Assembly (NCBI RefSeq): GCF_000182925.2
Contig: NC_026502.1
Span: 2,728,001-2,792,000 of the forward strand
Length of the DNA: 64,000 nucleotides
DNA from: Neurospora crassa OR74A
Taxonomy: Eukaryota > Ascomycota > Sordariomycetes > Sordariales > Sordariaceae
Direction: 5' to 3'
Shown here: piece after piece, positions 32,883 through 44,186 of the stretch
Position numbering within the stretch: the first letter of the stretch is position 1
How the letters are laid out: each line of letters starts with the position of its first letter
The notes under the pieces: model-generated
Database searches by the model: none
What the model saw: the letters and a program-made list of their open reading frames with translations, nothing else
Told to the model about the DNA's origin: nothing
Position numbers and translations under genes: made by a program

Positions 32883-33350
32883 GCAGAAGCGATATGACAA
32901 GGTTTCTTTTGGTTGCATCTTGGTTCTATCCACTCTTCGTACATCGTAAGCATATCATGGCAGCAGTAAGGCAGGCGTTGTATTCCATGGGTTAAGGGGG
33001 TTTGGTTGGTTAATATAACCATATTCTCAGTTACACACAAAAGTTCTTGGCTTTTTTTTTTCCCTCCTTCACATCGGTTCGTCTTATTGTATTCTATCTA
33101 GACGGGTAATAAGACAAAAGAGAAACGACATAAAATGATGACAGATTTTTCGAGATGCTGCAAAAGGCTGATCAACTACTTTTCATGTGATTCTTGTAAC
33201 GCCGCTGCAGCTATTAGAATAGACGAGGCACATGAAGACAATTCTGCAAAGTGCGAAAATAAGAGGACCAATTGACCAATCCGATCCACAACTCCTGGGT
33301 AAATCCTTTCCCATTTTTCCCCCATTCCTTTTGCACACACCATCCCACAT
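32883..33350. other. Convergent spacer between arg-12 and the acetolactate synthase subunit gene
   Basis: Tail-to-tail spacer with T- and A-rich stretches, fitting two 3' UTRs. No gene was seen. Confidence 0.7.
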
Positions 33351-34409
33351 TTAACCAGGGGGAAGCTGGCTAGCATCAACAACGTCATCGGCCTCCTTCA
33401 CATGGGTCTCCTCGCCGTGCTCGTAGAGAGGAGAGCGGGGCAGGGCCATGAGACCAGTACGGGCGGACTCAAGAATGCCGAAGGGGGCAATGAGCTTGAG
33501 GAAAGAGTCGATTCTGACGGGCTTCGCGGAGCTGTGGAAGAGTGGTTAGTAAGTAAGCTTGACAGGGGCGCGAGACCAAAGGGTGAATCAAACTTACACT
33601 TCGACAATGCAGCTGTTAGTGCTAATATCCAATACCTTGCCGCCGAACTGGTGGGTGAAGTATGTGATGCTCTTGAGATGCTCATGCTTGTGCCTCAACG
33701 CCTCGCTGGCGACCAAGCGGCTGGGGTGGAAGTCCTTGGCAGTCTCCTCCAGGCTGTGCTCGCCGCCATTCTCGAGCTTGCCAGATTCGCCCTCGGTGGC
33801 CTCGGCGGTGATCTCGCGGTGGTGAGCGAGAAGTTCCTCAAAGTACTCGGGGCCGAGAATGTTGATCTTGGCCAAGAGCAACTCTCTCTGCACGAGAGCG
33901 GCCTTGCTGTAGTCGAGAACGGCCCAGACGGGGACCAAGTCCTCCAACTGCCTGCGCGCCTGCTCAACGACACCGTCCTGACCGGTCAGGACAATGGTCA
34001 TGCGGGAGAGATCATCAACCTCGGTGTTGCAAACAACGAGCGAGTCGATGTTGAAGCCTCTGGCGGCCAAGATACCCGAGACGCGCGACAGCACACCAGG
34101 CTCGTTCTGGACCAAGCAGTTCAGGATGTGACGCTTGGGAGGGGCGAGCGAGGGGGAGGGCGTCTCGTAGAGGATGTTGGAAACGGCGGCCTGGGCGGAC
34201 GACCAGGCAGGAGGAGCGTCGGCAGCGGGGAGAGGCGCATGGCGGCGGCGGATGGCCTTGTAGGCAATGGCAGAGGTCGAGCTGCTGTGGGAGCTGTACC
34301 GGACGCCAATGGCCGCCGGAAGAGACTGCCGGGCGACGGGAGCGGCATCCCTTGCCTTCGCCGATATCCGGCGCAGTGGCGCGGACATCACGAGGCCGCG
34401 AGACGCCAT
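33351..34409 (-). CDS. ilv-6: Acetolactate synthase regulatory (small) subunit, mitochondrial
   Basis: Two exons, 34409-33598 and 33531-33351, encode 330 residues. The Arg/Ala/Ser-rich first 45 or so residues look like a mitochondrial presequence. An ACT domain begins at about 94 with 'HILNCLVQNEPGVLSRVSGI', the valine-binding fold, and a second regulatory region follows ('LLAKINILGPEYFEELLAHH.. ITYFTHQFGGKVLDIS'). The subunit activates the catalytic acetohydroxyacid synthase and gives it valine feedback control in branched-chain amino-acid synthesis. The start at 34409 was chosen over the in-frame upstream position because it gives the typical MASRG-like presequence. It converges on arg-12, and a perfect TGACTCA lies about 220 bases upstream. 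The symbol follows yeast ILV6. Confidence 0.92.
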
Positions 34410-35701
34410 GGTCGTCGCGAGTATAATGTATAGAGAGAGGGAAGTTTGCTTCACTGCCCCTCGTGCAAATCGATCCGGAGCCGACGAGTACGTATGCTAC
34501 GGTGGTGGTGAGCTGGGAGGGGGGAGGTATGTACAGACAGATGGAGGCACGAGGTGGGTTGGAGGATGGCAACGAGGTGAGGAAATGGATGGATCAAACC
34601 CACTGGATATGTTTTCACCAGCCGCTAGTGACTCACCCGAACATCGGAGCTCGATGGAGGATCAGTGATTAACACAGGGCTCTAGACGTGGCTCCAGGCC
34701 CTCGTTGCTAGCGGGATGCACTGGCGATGTGACCGATGTGACCGCCGATTGTGGAGGCCAACATGGATCGACCAATGTAAAACAGAGGAGCCCCAGCTAC
34801 TTAGTCCCAAGCTCGGGTTGCCGAATGGTAGTGTCGCAAATTTGCCTGTCTGCCGGCCGAAGCCCGCCCGGGCCTCCAGTCGTGGCAGTTGAAGCTTCGT
34901 TGTGGTGCCGTTTTTTGTTCAACCTACCTCTAGGTAGCTTATCGGCATTGTAGTGTAGCTTGACGCAGTCGGCTGGACACTCAGAGGAATGAAAGACAAT
35001 CAATGGGACACTCAGCAAATTATCTCAGCCATGTTGGCCTAATATGTCATGATTCGACCATTGTATTCAGATGAAAAAGTGGAAAAGTCCGTCGCAACCG
35101 GAGCGCAGACATCCAAACTCGGTGTTGCTCAACGTCCCGTCTGAAAGATCCGTCGTCCAACTGGCAATCTGAACTTCAGTTGTCGGGTACTTACTACTTT
35201 CCCGGAACTTCTACCGGACAGGGCGCCGTGCACCTTCATGGCCCGGCGATACTTCAGTTATCTGCCGCTTCCACTTCTGCAATGCGGTCCTGAGATCGAG
35301 AGCCCAAACCACCAAACCGGAAACGATCCACAGCATTTTGGGTCCAAAGAGCCAATCACAGACAAACCTGACGGCGCGCCCGATGCTCCACGTCTCACAG
35401 CCTCGTGGGTTTTCACAAGTCTCCACAGCCAACCCTTTCCCTTTGACGGGACAGGCTTAAATGTCATGCACTGCCGGCTGGTGTCTTCAAAAGGTCACGG
35501 TCCAACTCCAACTAGTGCTAGTGGTCTTCAACACAGGCGGCCCGTTTTCTTTTTCGTCCTTGTCAAGTTCAGAGTCCAACAATTCTTACCAGGCATCCAC
35601 TGATCGTTTCTATTCCTGGGCGCGACACATCACGCCTCCATCAGCAGCCCATTCGACACATTTAAGAACCCAACCCGGCACCCGACCGAATCGCTCCGAA
35701 T
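34410..35701. other. Divergent intergenic region
   Basis: Carries the promoters of the acetolactate synthase subunit (-) and the KH-domain gene (+). It has the TGACTCA site at 34629, an ACCTACCTCTAGGTAG motif (34923-34937) and TAGTGTAG at 34951-34958. No gene-like ORF. Confidence 0.65.
34629..34635 (-). promoter_or_regulatory. CPC1/Gcn4-type response element upstream of the ILV small-subunit gene
   Basis: A perfect TGACTCA 220 bases upstream of the start codon at 34409. Branched-chain amino-acid genes are typical general-control targets. Confidence 0.45.
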
Positions 35702-37795
35702 ATGGACGACGCAGAACGTCGGAGCGCGAAGCGCTCTCGCTTTGACCAGACCGAGCCTGAACCCAAAAGAGTATCACGCTTCGACCGCCGGTCTCGTTCT
35801 CCTCCCGCGAGGAAGTCGGACTCCGGCCGGGATCGCGACCGCAGCCCTCTTTCCAAACCCCGTGATAGCGCGACTCCCGATTCCACAAAGCCAGCAGTTG
35901 ACCCTGCTGCTGCCGCTGGTATGCATTTAGCTCGCGATATAGAGGCCTTTTATATCAATTGTCGCTAACCGCTTTGTAGCTGCCGCTGCCGCCCGTATTC
36001 AAGCCCAGCTACAGGCTCGGAAAGGAATCCAACATGTCGATGTCCCACCCGTTCGATCTGCCGGTACCAGAGAGGGCAGCGTCCCCGCGAATATCAATGG
36101 AGAGATGTACATTTCCGATGGAGACTTCATCAAGGATATCGAGGTCAACGATCTCCGTAACAGATATCTCTTGACAAAGGGTTCGACCCAGAAAATGGTA
36201 ATTACTCCTTGGTTAACCCACTCATCGACTGTCAGCATTCGCGAGACCGCATCTGTCTTGTTAGCGTCTCCGTTCATGCTGTACAATCTTGTGCGAGATA
36301 CTCTTGCTTACAGGAGGCATGGTAGCTCGCACAGGGCCATCCACATTGCAATTGCTGACCTTGGCTGCTTGAATATAGATCAAAGATGAGACTGGTGCCG
36401 GTATGCCTCGCCTTTATACACGTTAAGTTTGGAGAACTGTTCATTGACCGTTTTCTGTTCAAAGATGTCACCACTCGCGGTAGCTACTACCCCGACAAGA
36501 GCATGGCGACACCTGCGGTATGTGATTGCTTCTCGAGACTGGTCTACAAGTTCTCGTTGCTGACGCATTTGACTTCAGAACCCTCCGCTGTATTTGCATG
36601 TCACGAGCACGACCAAGGAAGGTTTGGAAAAGGCCGTCGCCAAAATCGAAGAAATGATGAAACAGGAACTTCCTCAACTCGTTGACGAACGTCGGTTCCG
36701 CCGCAGGGACCAGGAACAAGTCGAACGTGATGAATACGGTCGTGTAAGTCCAAAGGCCCCTCAGCTATGTTCAACTGGGGCTAACGTGTTTTCAAGCGCA
36801 AATGGCCGGAAGAGAGAATCCCCATCAATCTTGAACCCGTCCCAGGATTCAACCTCCGCGCCCAGGTGGTTGGTCATGGTGGCGCTTACGTCAAGCATAT
36901 CCAACAGGAGACTGGCTGCCGAGTCCAAATCAAGGGCCGTGGCTCCGGTTACATCGAGGCATCAACAGGCCGCGAGAGTGACGACGACATGTATCTGCAT
37001 GTCGCTGGTCCCGATCCTAAGATGGTAGAGAAAGCCAAGGAGCTTTGCGAGGATCTGATGGAGAACGTCAAACAACAGTATGAAGAGTTCAAGAGTCGTC
37101 CGCCCCGCCAGTACAACGGTCCTAGGGATTACCGTGATCGGGAGCGGGAGCCCAGAGGTGGCGACTCTTACCATGGGCGGGGCTACAACAACAACAACAG
37201 CAACAACAACAACCACAGAGATCACCATCATGGCGGGCACCACGACAACAGCCATCACAGCAGCTACACCAACTCGCCTGCTCCTGGTGGTGGCCCTTCG
37301 GTCGCGCCCCCTACTCCCACGGCTCCTGCAGCGGCCACGACGGATTATGCTGCCCAATATGCCCAATACTACGGCGGCGCTGCCGCTACTGACCCTTATG
37401 CTGCAGCTGGTGCGGCTGACCCATACGCCGCATATGGTGGCTATCAAGCGTAAGTGATATCCGATTTCATTAGTGATAGCCAGCTAATGGTTTCAATAGC
37501 TACGTCCAACTGTATCAACAATGGTATGCCGCTCAGGCTGGACAGGTAACTCCTGCTGCTGCGGCTACTGGTGTCCCCGGTGCCCCCGGTGCTTCGGCAT
37601 CTCCTCCACCACCGCCTCCTACTGAAGCAGCCCCCCCTCCGCCTCCTCCCCCATCGTCTGCTGCCCCTCCCCCACCTCCGCCCGGCGCTCCTCCCGGAAT
37701 GTCTGGTGGCTATAGCGCGGTATGTAAAGCCCCATGTCATGTATTAAACACTTGAACTAACCGTCTTCCAGGTCCCCCCGCCCCCTGGCCTCTGA
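35702..37795 (+). CDS. KH-domain RNA-binding protein, KHDC4/BLOM7-like
   Basis: Eight exons (35702-35918, 35980-36197, 36379-36400, 36465-36517, 36579-36743, 36797-37449, 37500-37719, 37772-37795) encode 523 residues. The Arg/Ser-rich N-terminus (about 1-60) recalls splicing factors. Two KH-type regions follow: one at about 107-200 with 'KGSTQKMIKDETGA', and one at about 226-320 with the G-H-G-G loop (251-254) in 'VVGHGGAYVKHI'. The tail is Asn/His-rich, then Ala/Tyr-rich (YAAQYAQYYGG), and ends with polyproline runs and P-P-P-P-G-L. Human KHDC4 is a splicing regulator with this layout. The third exon is only 22 nt, unusually small, and lies inside the first KH region, so its inclusion decides whether that fold can form. 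Confidence 0.88.
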
Positions 37796-38965
37796 AAATG
37801 GCACGTTGACGACATTAGCAGCTTAGAAAGCCAGCGAGTGCTTAGGCTTAGTGGTTAGCCTTACATTCTCTTACAGCTGATGCTTCGGCAGGGATACGAA
37901 TTCCAAAGAAGATAAAAAGAAATTGGCTTAAGCCAAGGGTAAAGATTGTTTTCCATTGTTCAGGATTATCTCATCACACTAGGCTGCTGCCCAGACGAGG
38001 GTCGATTAATCTTATAGAACATGACGAAGTGGTGGCACACTGACTCATTACAATAGCGACGCAGTCCCCGATGAGTGATGTGGATAGGGGAGGCAATGTA
38101 AGACGTCTACAAACGCTTTATTTTTCTGTGACGTTTTGCCAACAATGCTGCACAGGTTTCTCTCTTTTCGGTATGTTATGAGCGCATGGTAGGACTTGTT
38201 GGTTTTAGAGATGCTGCTGTTATTGAAGTCTAGGTCCAGAAGTAGCGAAGAGTCTGAGCCGGACGCTTGATCAGGTAGGTAGATGTTTGATTCGTTTACT
38301 AAAACGATGTGCACAGTCAACATCCCTCGACCTTGTTGGTACACTCGGTCGGCCTTTCATATCCATGCTTGCGCTTCAATATCTCTTTATCAAAGCTTCT
38401 CAGGTTCTCTTCACGCAAATGTCTACGGTCAAGAGGGGGTAGCAAAGCTCTAGCAGGGAATAGTCATCACACAAGAAGAAAAATAGGAGAACTAGAGAAT
38501 ACATGTTGTTTAGACCACTGGTTGAATTGCCGCCATTGTGAACGGACCTTGTGTTTGTTGGCAATAACAGCAATAGCTTCAAGATGATACGGCGGTACGT
38601 ACACTAGAGGTAGGTAGAGGTACCTATCCACAGAAGGCTTCCAGGAACGGGTGTGCAGTAACGACAGTAACAATACCCCTGAATCTCATAGTGATGTCTC
38701 CCTGCTGCCCGCGTGCCAGTCTCCACTCAAGCTCCTGTGTGGCCCACACTTCAAGTTGCCCGTACGTACACTAGTGTAGCACAAGACTGCGTACACTTGG
38801 CTTCGGCTTGGCATTACGTTCATTCACGTTTCCCAAACGGGGCTCAAGCGGAAGTCCTAGACTTCACCTCTCCTAAATTATTTCAAGATATTGCAAGATA
38901 TCGTATTTTCAGACAGCCAAAAGTCCTTTCAAAGGGCGTCATTACCTGTCGTTGCTGAATAGAGG
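37796..38965. other. Intergenic region upstream of TRAPPC13
   Basis: Mostly 3' UTR of the KH gene and the promoter of the next gene. It holds TAGGTAG/AGGTACCTA motifs (38272-38282 and 38604-38627), a palindromic CTAGTGTAG (38771-38779) and a TGACTCA at 38041. No gene was seen. Confidence 0.65.
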
Positions 38966-40401
38966 ATGAACCACCAACGATTCCCTTCGCATGAGGTCAA
39001 GGAGCCGCATTCAGTGTCGCTCAAGGTGTTGAGGTAGGTTTAGTCGCCCGACGATCTGATACCGTCGCATCATTACTACATCTCTTCAAGTTGAGTAGCT
39101 AATCCATTCGATCTCCAACTTGAAGATTATCCCGACCCTCGCTGGTGCCGCAATTCCCACTTCATCCTCCAGTGATTCCACCGTCCTTGACCTCTCCCAT
39201 TGCCGGCACCTCGCCCGCAGCCCTTCCACAACGCCATTTACCACCCCTACCAGCATCGCTCGCGTATAGCCCGCTCGGTCCGATCAAGAAGCATGGAGAA
39301 GATGCCCACGAAGCTGAAGGCACAGGTGGCGAAAGGACAAGAGATGGATACTACAACACCGAGCCCTTCATCCTCTCTCCCATTGTCAACCTCCCACCCT
39401 CGTTCGGGTCTGCCTACGTAGGCGAGACGTTCAGCTGCACCCTATGCGCAAACCACAATGCTCCGCCAATCGGAGAGGGCGGCACCAGCGTGAAGAAGAC
39501 GATCCGCGACGTCAAGATCGAAGCCGAGATGCAGACCCCTTCAGGGCAAACGACGAAACTAGTTCTGGGTGATACGGCAGGAGATGATAACGCCGGGTCA
39601 GGGTCATCAACAGCGAACGCGGACAACGACAACGTCATCACCGGCAGTAACGCCAGCGGGGGCGAAGACAGTAACAACGCAACAGAGGCAAAAACAGAAA
39701 CAGAAACAGTAGCAACCCTCGACCTCCTTCCACCCAGCACCACCCTCCAAAAGATCCTCAACTTCGGTCTCAAAGAGGAAGGAACCCACGTTCTGGGTGT
39801 CACGGTATCGTACTATGAGGCTACCGAGACCAGCGGGCGCACAAGGGCGTTTCGAAAGATGTACCAGTTCATCTGCAAGCCGTCACTGATTGTGAGAACG
39901 AAAGCCGGTCCTTTGCCTTCTTTGCCGCCTGTTAAAGCGGGGAATGGAAAGAGGAGGAGGAGATGGGTGCTGGAAGCACAGCTGGAAAATTGCTCCGAGG
40001 ATGCGATACTCCTGGAGAAGGCCCAGCTGGCAGAGGTGCAGAGGGGGTTAAAATGGAGGGATTGTAATTGGGCGGGGATAGGGGTAGGGGTAGGTCAGGG
40101 AGAATCAACAATGACCGGGGAAGGGATATCTCAGCAAAGTCAAGATCAAAGTCAAGGTCCTCCTAGACGACCGTTTTTGCAACCGGGGGAGTCGGAGCAG
40201 CTGTGCTTCATTATCGAGGAGAAGGGTGGAGGAGAAGGAGACCGAGATGAACAAGGGGAAGAAGGAGAGGCGTTTGAGGTCGAAGAGAAGAATGGAAGAA
40301 TAGATTTTGGAGTCATGGCGCTGGCGTGGAGGACGGAGATGGGTAATAGGGGGTCGTTGTTAACGTTGAAACTGGGCACTAAGCATGTCAAGCCTCGATG
40401 A
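38966..40401 (+). CDS. TRAPP complex subunit 13 homologue (DUF974)
   Basis: Two exons, 38966-39033 and 39126-40401, encode 447 residues. The first exon, too short to appear as a separate ORF, gives 'EPHSVSLKVLRLSRPSL', the typical N-terminus of the DUF974/TRAPPC13 family, and sets the start. The family core follows: 'FILSPIVNLPPSFGSAYVGE', 'IRDVKIEAEMQTPSG' and 'ILNFGLKEEGTHVLGVTVSY'. These are immunoglobulin-like beta segments of a TRAPP tethering-complex subunit acting at the Golgi in Rab activation. An insert of about 45 residues rich in Asn, Asp, Gly, Ser and Thr interrupts the domain at about 160-205, and a Gln/Gly/Glu-rich stretch lies near the C-terminus. Both are poorly constrained low complexity. 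Confidence 0.88.
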
Positions 40402-41785
40402 TAGTGATAGCGGTAGGTGGCTGGCTGGCTGAGTGAGTGAGACAGACCGCGGGATGATGGTGTGGTGGGTGTGATGTTTGAGATATAGTGTAGAGACTAC
40501 TGCTAGCCTTCCCCGTCGAGTGATTTGCATCGATTACGGATCCTTTCTTGTTCCACCATGAATAGGTTGCTGCTGTAGAGGGAAAGGCGGAAAGACTGAT
40601 GATGAGTGCTATGCGTATTGCCTGTTTACGCATGTTCTAGCGTTGGTGGTTTCATTACGTACGACGGGAAATGTGCTACTAACCAATAGTGTCAGTAAAT
40701 GGCCTGTAGGTGCTATCGACAGAGTGTATTATCTATCTCTCTCACGGTGAACAGGTGAAGAGTTTGTGTCTCTCTGGTCACTTTCTGCCGTCGTCATTCT
40801 ATGTCAAACACTTTTATTATGTAAAATTCCCATCCTCTCAGAGACCATGTCAACAAAGTTATCTTTTTCACAGACGCCAAACACCATTTCTTACCTCTAA
40901 AACCACAAGCTCACCTAGTTTCCTCGTCGCAAGATGCATCTGCTCGGGATACAGTTCCACTTCTCACATTCCATTCCAATTACCCGTCAAGAAATCATGA
41001 CTATGCAACAGAGAAGAATCAGATACGAAATAACGAGCTCTGCCTTTTCGTCGGGTCCTGCATTCCAGGGCTCCAGGGGCGGGATTCTTAAACTTGAAAC
41101 CAACACACGCTTATGTCCGAGAAGTTTAGTGTACTGGTCAAATCAAGTCAAATCACACAGATTATTGTATGTTCGCCAATCTCACATCTCTCCTTGCGTT
41201 CTGGGTGCATATACAATGATATTTACGCATCTAAGAACAGTGTATTGTTGAGTTATCGTGTACTATGCACTTTTTGACCACTTTTGTTTCTCTGAGTGTC
41301 GCCAACGCAACTACTTATATACGAAACAGCCGAGCTAAGTAGGCCGCGAGGTAAAGTGCCTGTTGACTACCTACTAAAGTTTCAAAGGCTTGAGGGGGGA
41401 AATGTATCAAATCTGGCTGATGCAAGATACGAAGCAGAAACAACCCCCCCCCCTGTCAGTGGGCAAACATGAAGTGTCAAAGCCAGCAGCCATGCCCGCT
41501 CAGTAGCATCAGCCTCAGCTTTTTCTATATCTGCTTATCTTTCTTCCGATGTAGTTGGTTTTATGCTTGAAAACATACCTGATATTGCAATGATGGAATA
41601 AGGCAAGGGGGCCGTGTATAGCCTTAAACTTGATAGAACCTCACGTCAATGCCAACGTAGGTACCTAAGAATGCTCACTCCCTTGCTGCATGGGATAACA
41701 ACAAAAAGGGGTGTGAGGAAAGGGGGGGTTAATGGGAACAATGTCCGTATTATTAGCTCGACGGTAGGACGGGTATGATAATTTA

Positions 41786-41820
41786 CATGACATGACATGA
41801 CATGACATGACATGACATGA
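41786..41820 (+). repeat. (CATGA)7 microsatellite
   Basis: Seven perfect copies of a 5-base unit in intergenic DNA. Confidence 0.95.
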
Positions 41821-41888
41821 AAGGTGTAAGCCTGTAAGGTGAAGTTGATTTTGTGATCTTGCGGTGAAGAAGAGAGACACCGGGAGGG

Positions 41889-41928
41889 GAGACCCTGAGA
41901 CCCTGAGACCCTGAGACCCTGAGACCCT
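41889..41928 (+). repeat. (GAGACCCT)5 minisatellite
   Basis: Five perfect copies of an 8-base unit, 69 bases after the CATGA repeat. Confidence 0.95.
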
Positions 41929-44169
41929 GAAATTCCTAGTTATAGACTCTGTCATGTTGCTGGGGTTTATGTTATCTTTCATTCCCAGTCATCAAGCTCT
42001 AAACGAAATTTCTTGTTTTTCGAGACTTGATTATGAAGGTGGTAAGAGGGCGGGAGTCATAAATGCTTGATGTTGTTATAGTGTAATGTCTAATTGATGG
42101 GTAGATGATCATGATTGGCATGAACAAACATGAACCAAAAAAAAAACCGATTTTCGCCTCGTACTGACTTTGGCTAATCATGGTTTCTGAGCAATCAAAT
42201 TATTGATTTATTTTTTTTTCATCCCGTCTTCGAAAGGACACACAGAGTAACGGACACACGAACCAAGATGAGGGTGAGCTCGGGCCGGCCGGCGGGTATG
42301 TATTAGCAATTTGCTTTGTATGTGATGAGACAACATTATAGGACGTCGATCTTAAGCTTGATTATTTATGCTATATTTACTTTTATGTGTGTAATGTACT
42401 TTGTCGCCTTCCCCCCCATATGCAGAGTATTCCTTCCCGAAACATGATAGTAATGATGACGATAGCGATGATGATAATCATGGGCTTTGATGTTGAAATG
42501 GCCTTTGGTGATTTCCGTTCTTTTTTCTGCTTTTATATTATGTTGCTACTGTAGGGCTCACAAGAGGCAATGATGGCACAACTGTTGTTGTCGATGTTGC
42601 TTGGAGAAAACATGTTTTTGTGCCCACTTACAGAAAGTACTTCTCCTGTACCGACGTTAAGCAGAGAAAAAAAGGATGCAGTACCTTTTCTTCTGCTCCA
42701 AGACCTTCTTGTGTATCGTAACATTTTTTTTTTCACCCTTCTATCTCTTCCGCCCGTTGTTCCCGAGTAAAAACGTTTAACGGTTAAGGGGTCCTGGCTG
42801 GGGTGACCGGTGAGGGGGTCTTGTGATACGGGAGCAGCCGGGGTAAGGAAGCAAGCCTTGGTACTGTAATGGTGCCGAATAGAAGTAGTTGTGCGAGGTA
42901 GTCACGGAAGCAGGCTGAATGAAGAGCCGTTGAGATTGATGGGATGGTATACGCAGTTGCGAGATCTGTGTTTGCTCTGATGTGTACGCCTCAGGAATTC
43001 GATGATCGTGTATCGGTCGGCAATCTTTCAGGTTCATAACATCATCTGTGCCTGCTTTGTGCCTTGCCGTTGCTTTCAAGTACAATATAAAGTAACTGCG
43101 GTCCGGGATACGTGTGTTCCTGAGAGACGTGATCTAGAAGGGAGAGGAACTGTTTGGTTTGGCGAGTTAAGCGGACCGATCGATCTCGATGCTTGCCCTT
43201 GACGAGGGTCAATGTACTGCACTTTGAGAGCGATCTGAAAAGATGGGGTCCATCTCAGTAAATGGTGGACGGCGACCAGGTTTCTTCAGCCGATACGGCT
43301 GCTCCTGAACTTACATGGGGCCAAGATATATCCATTTTCCATCCTCACAAAGCAGAACATTACGAGTCTCAACCACCTTGGTGGGCAGCCTAGGTATTGC
43401 TCTTGAGCGAAGTAGACAGAAGCCTTTGGGCTTTGGGCGAAGACCTGTGCAATTCCGCTAGCCTCCATACAGCATCTACTTCGGCTGCATGTGTGGCCTG
43501 TATTGTGGAAGCTGGAAAAAGTCTTGTTTCTCGCGCGTGGGCTTCCATGTATCTATGTGTGGAAGGCAATCAGCAGCTAGAATGGTAGCACAGACATGAC
43601 AGGTCTTCAATCTGCGACACGGCCTTTTCGGCTAGATGTTTAGATGTTACAGTGGACGTGCCGCCGAGTCTCCGATTATAGCCTCTGGAAAAGGGCTGGG
43701 AAGCCCGACGGGTAGTAGAAGAAGTTTGCCTGAGGACCCGGCGGGCGTTTCATGGAATGGCTATCGGCAGCCATGGCCGAACCGAACGAACTGATGCTGT
43801 TGGGCTGCGTTCATGTACCATGAATTCCCATACAGTACATGGCTGGTTTACCATGCACACCTGGCTTGCTGCTGGTGTGGGTAATAATTGTTCGATGCCA
43901 GGTTGTGTGTTGTATGGACGAGAGAGATATCATCCTGTCAGCAATTTGCCTCGAAGACACCGATCGGAACACAAGAAGGTTGAGGCCAGATAAAGAGACG
44001 GGACAGAGAGAGAGAGAGGCTCAATCAAGCCCCTGCATCATGACTGGTCCTGCTCTGGGTCTGGTTACCCACCAAACAGGACAACCCCTGACTGCTTCTC
44101 AAGGGACTCACTCTCTCATGACCGGCTGGCGGCCAAGCCTTTCCCAAAAAGAACAGGAAAGGGGGAGAA

Positions 44170-44186
44170 GGGGGGGGGGGGGGGGG
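44170..44186 (+). repeat. Poly(G) tract, 17 nt
   Basis: An uninterrupted G run preceded by a G/A-rich stretch in the gene desert. Confidence 0.9.

Noticed and set aside
38041-38047. TGACTCA as a general-control site
   Set aside because: Lies 250 bases after the KH gene and over 900 bases before TRAPPC13, neither an amino-acid gene; probably chance.
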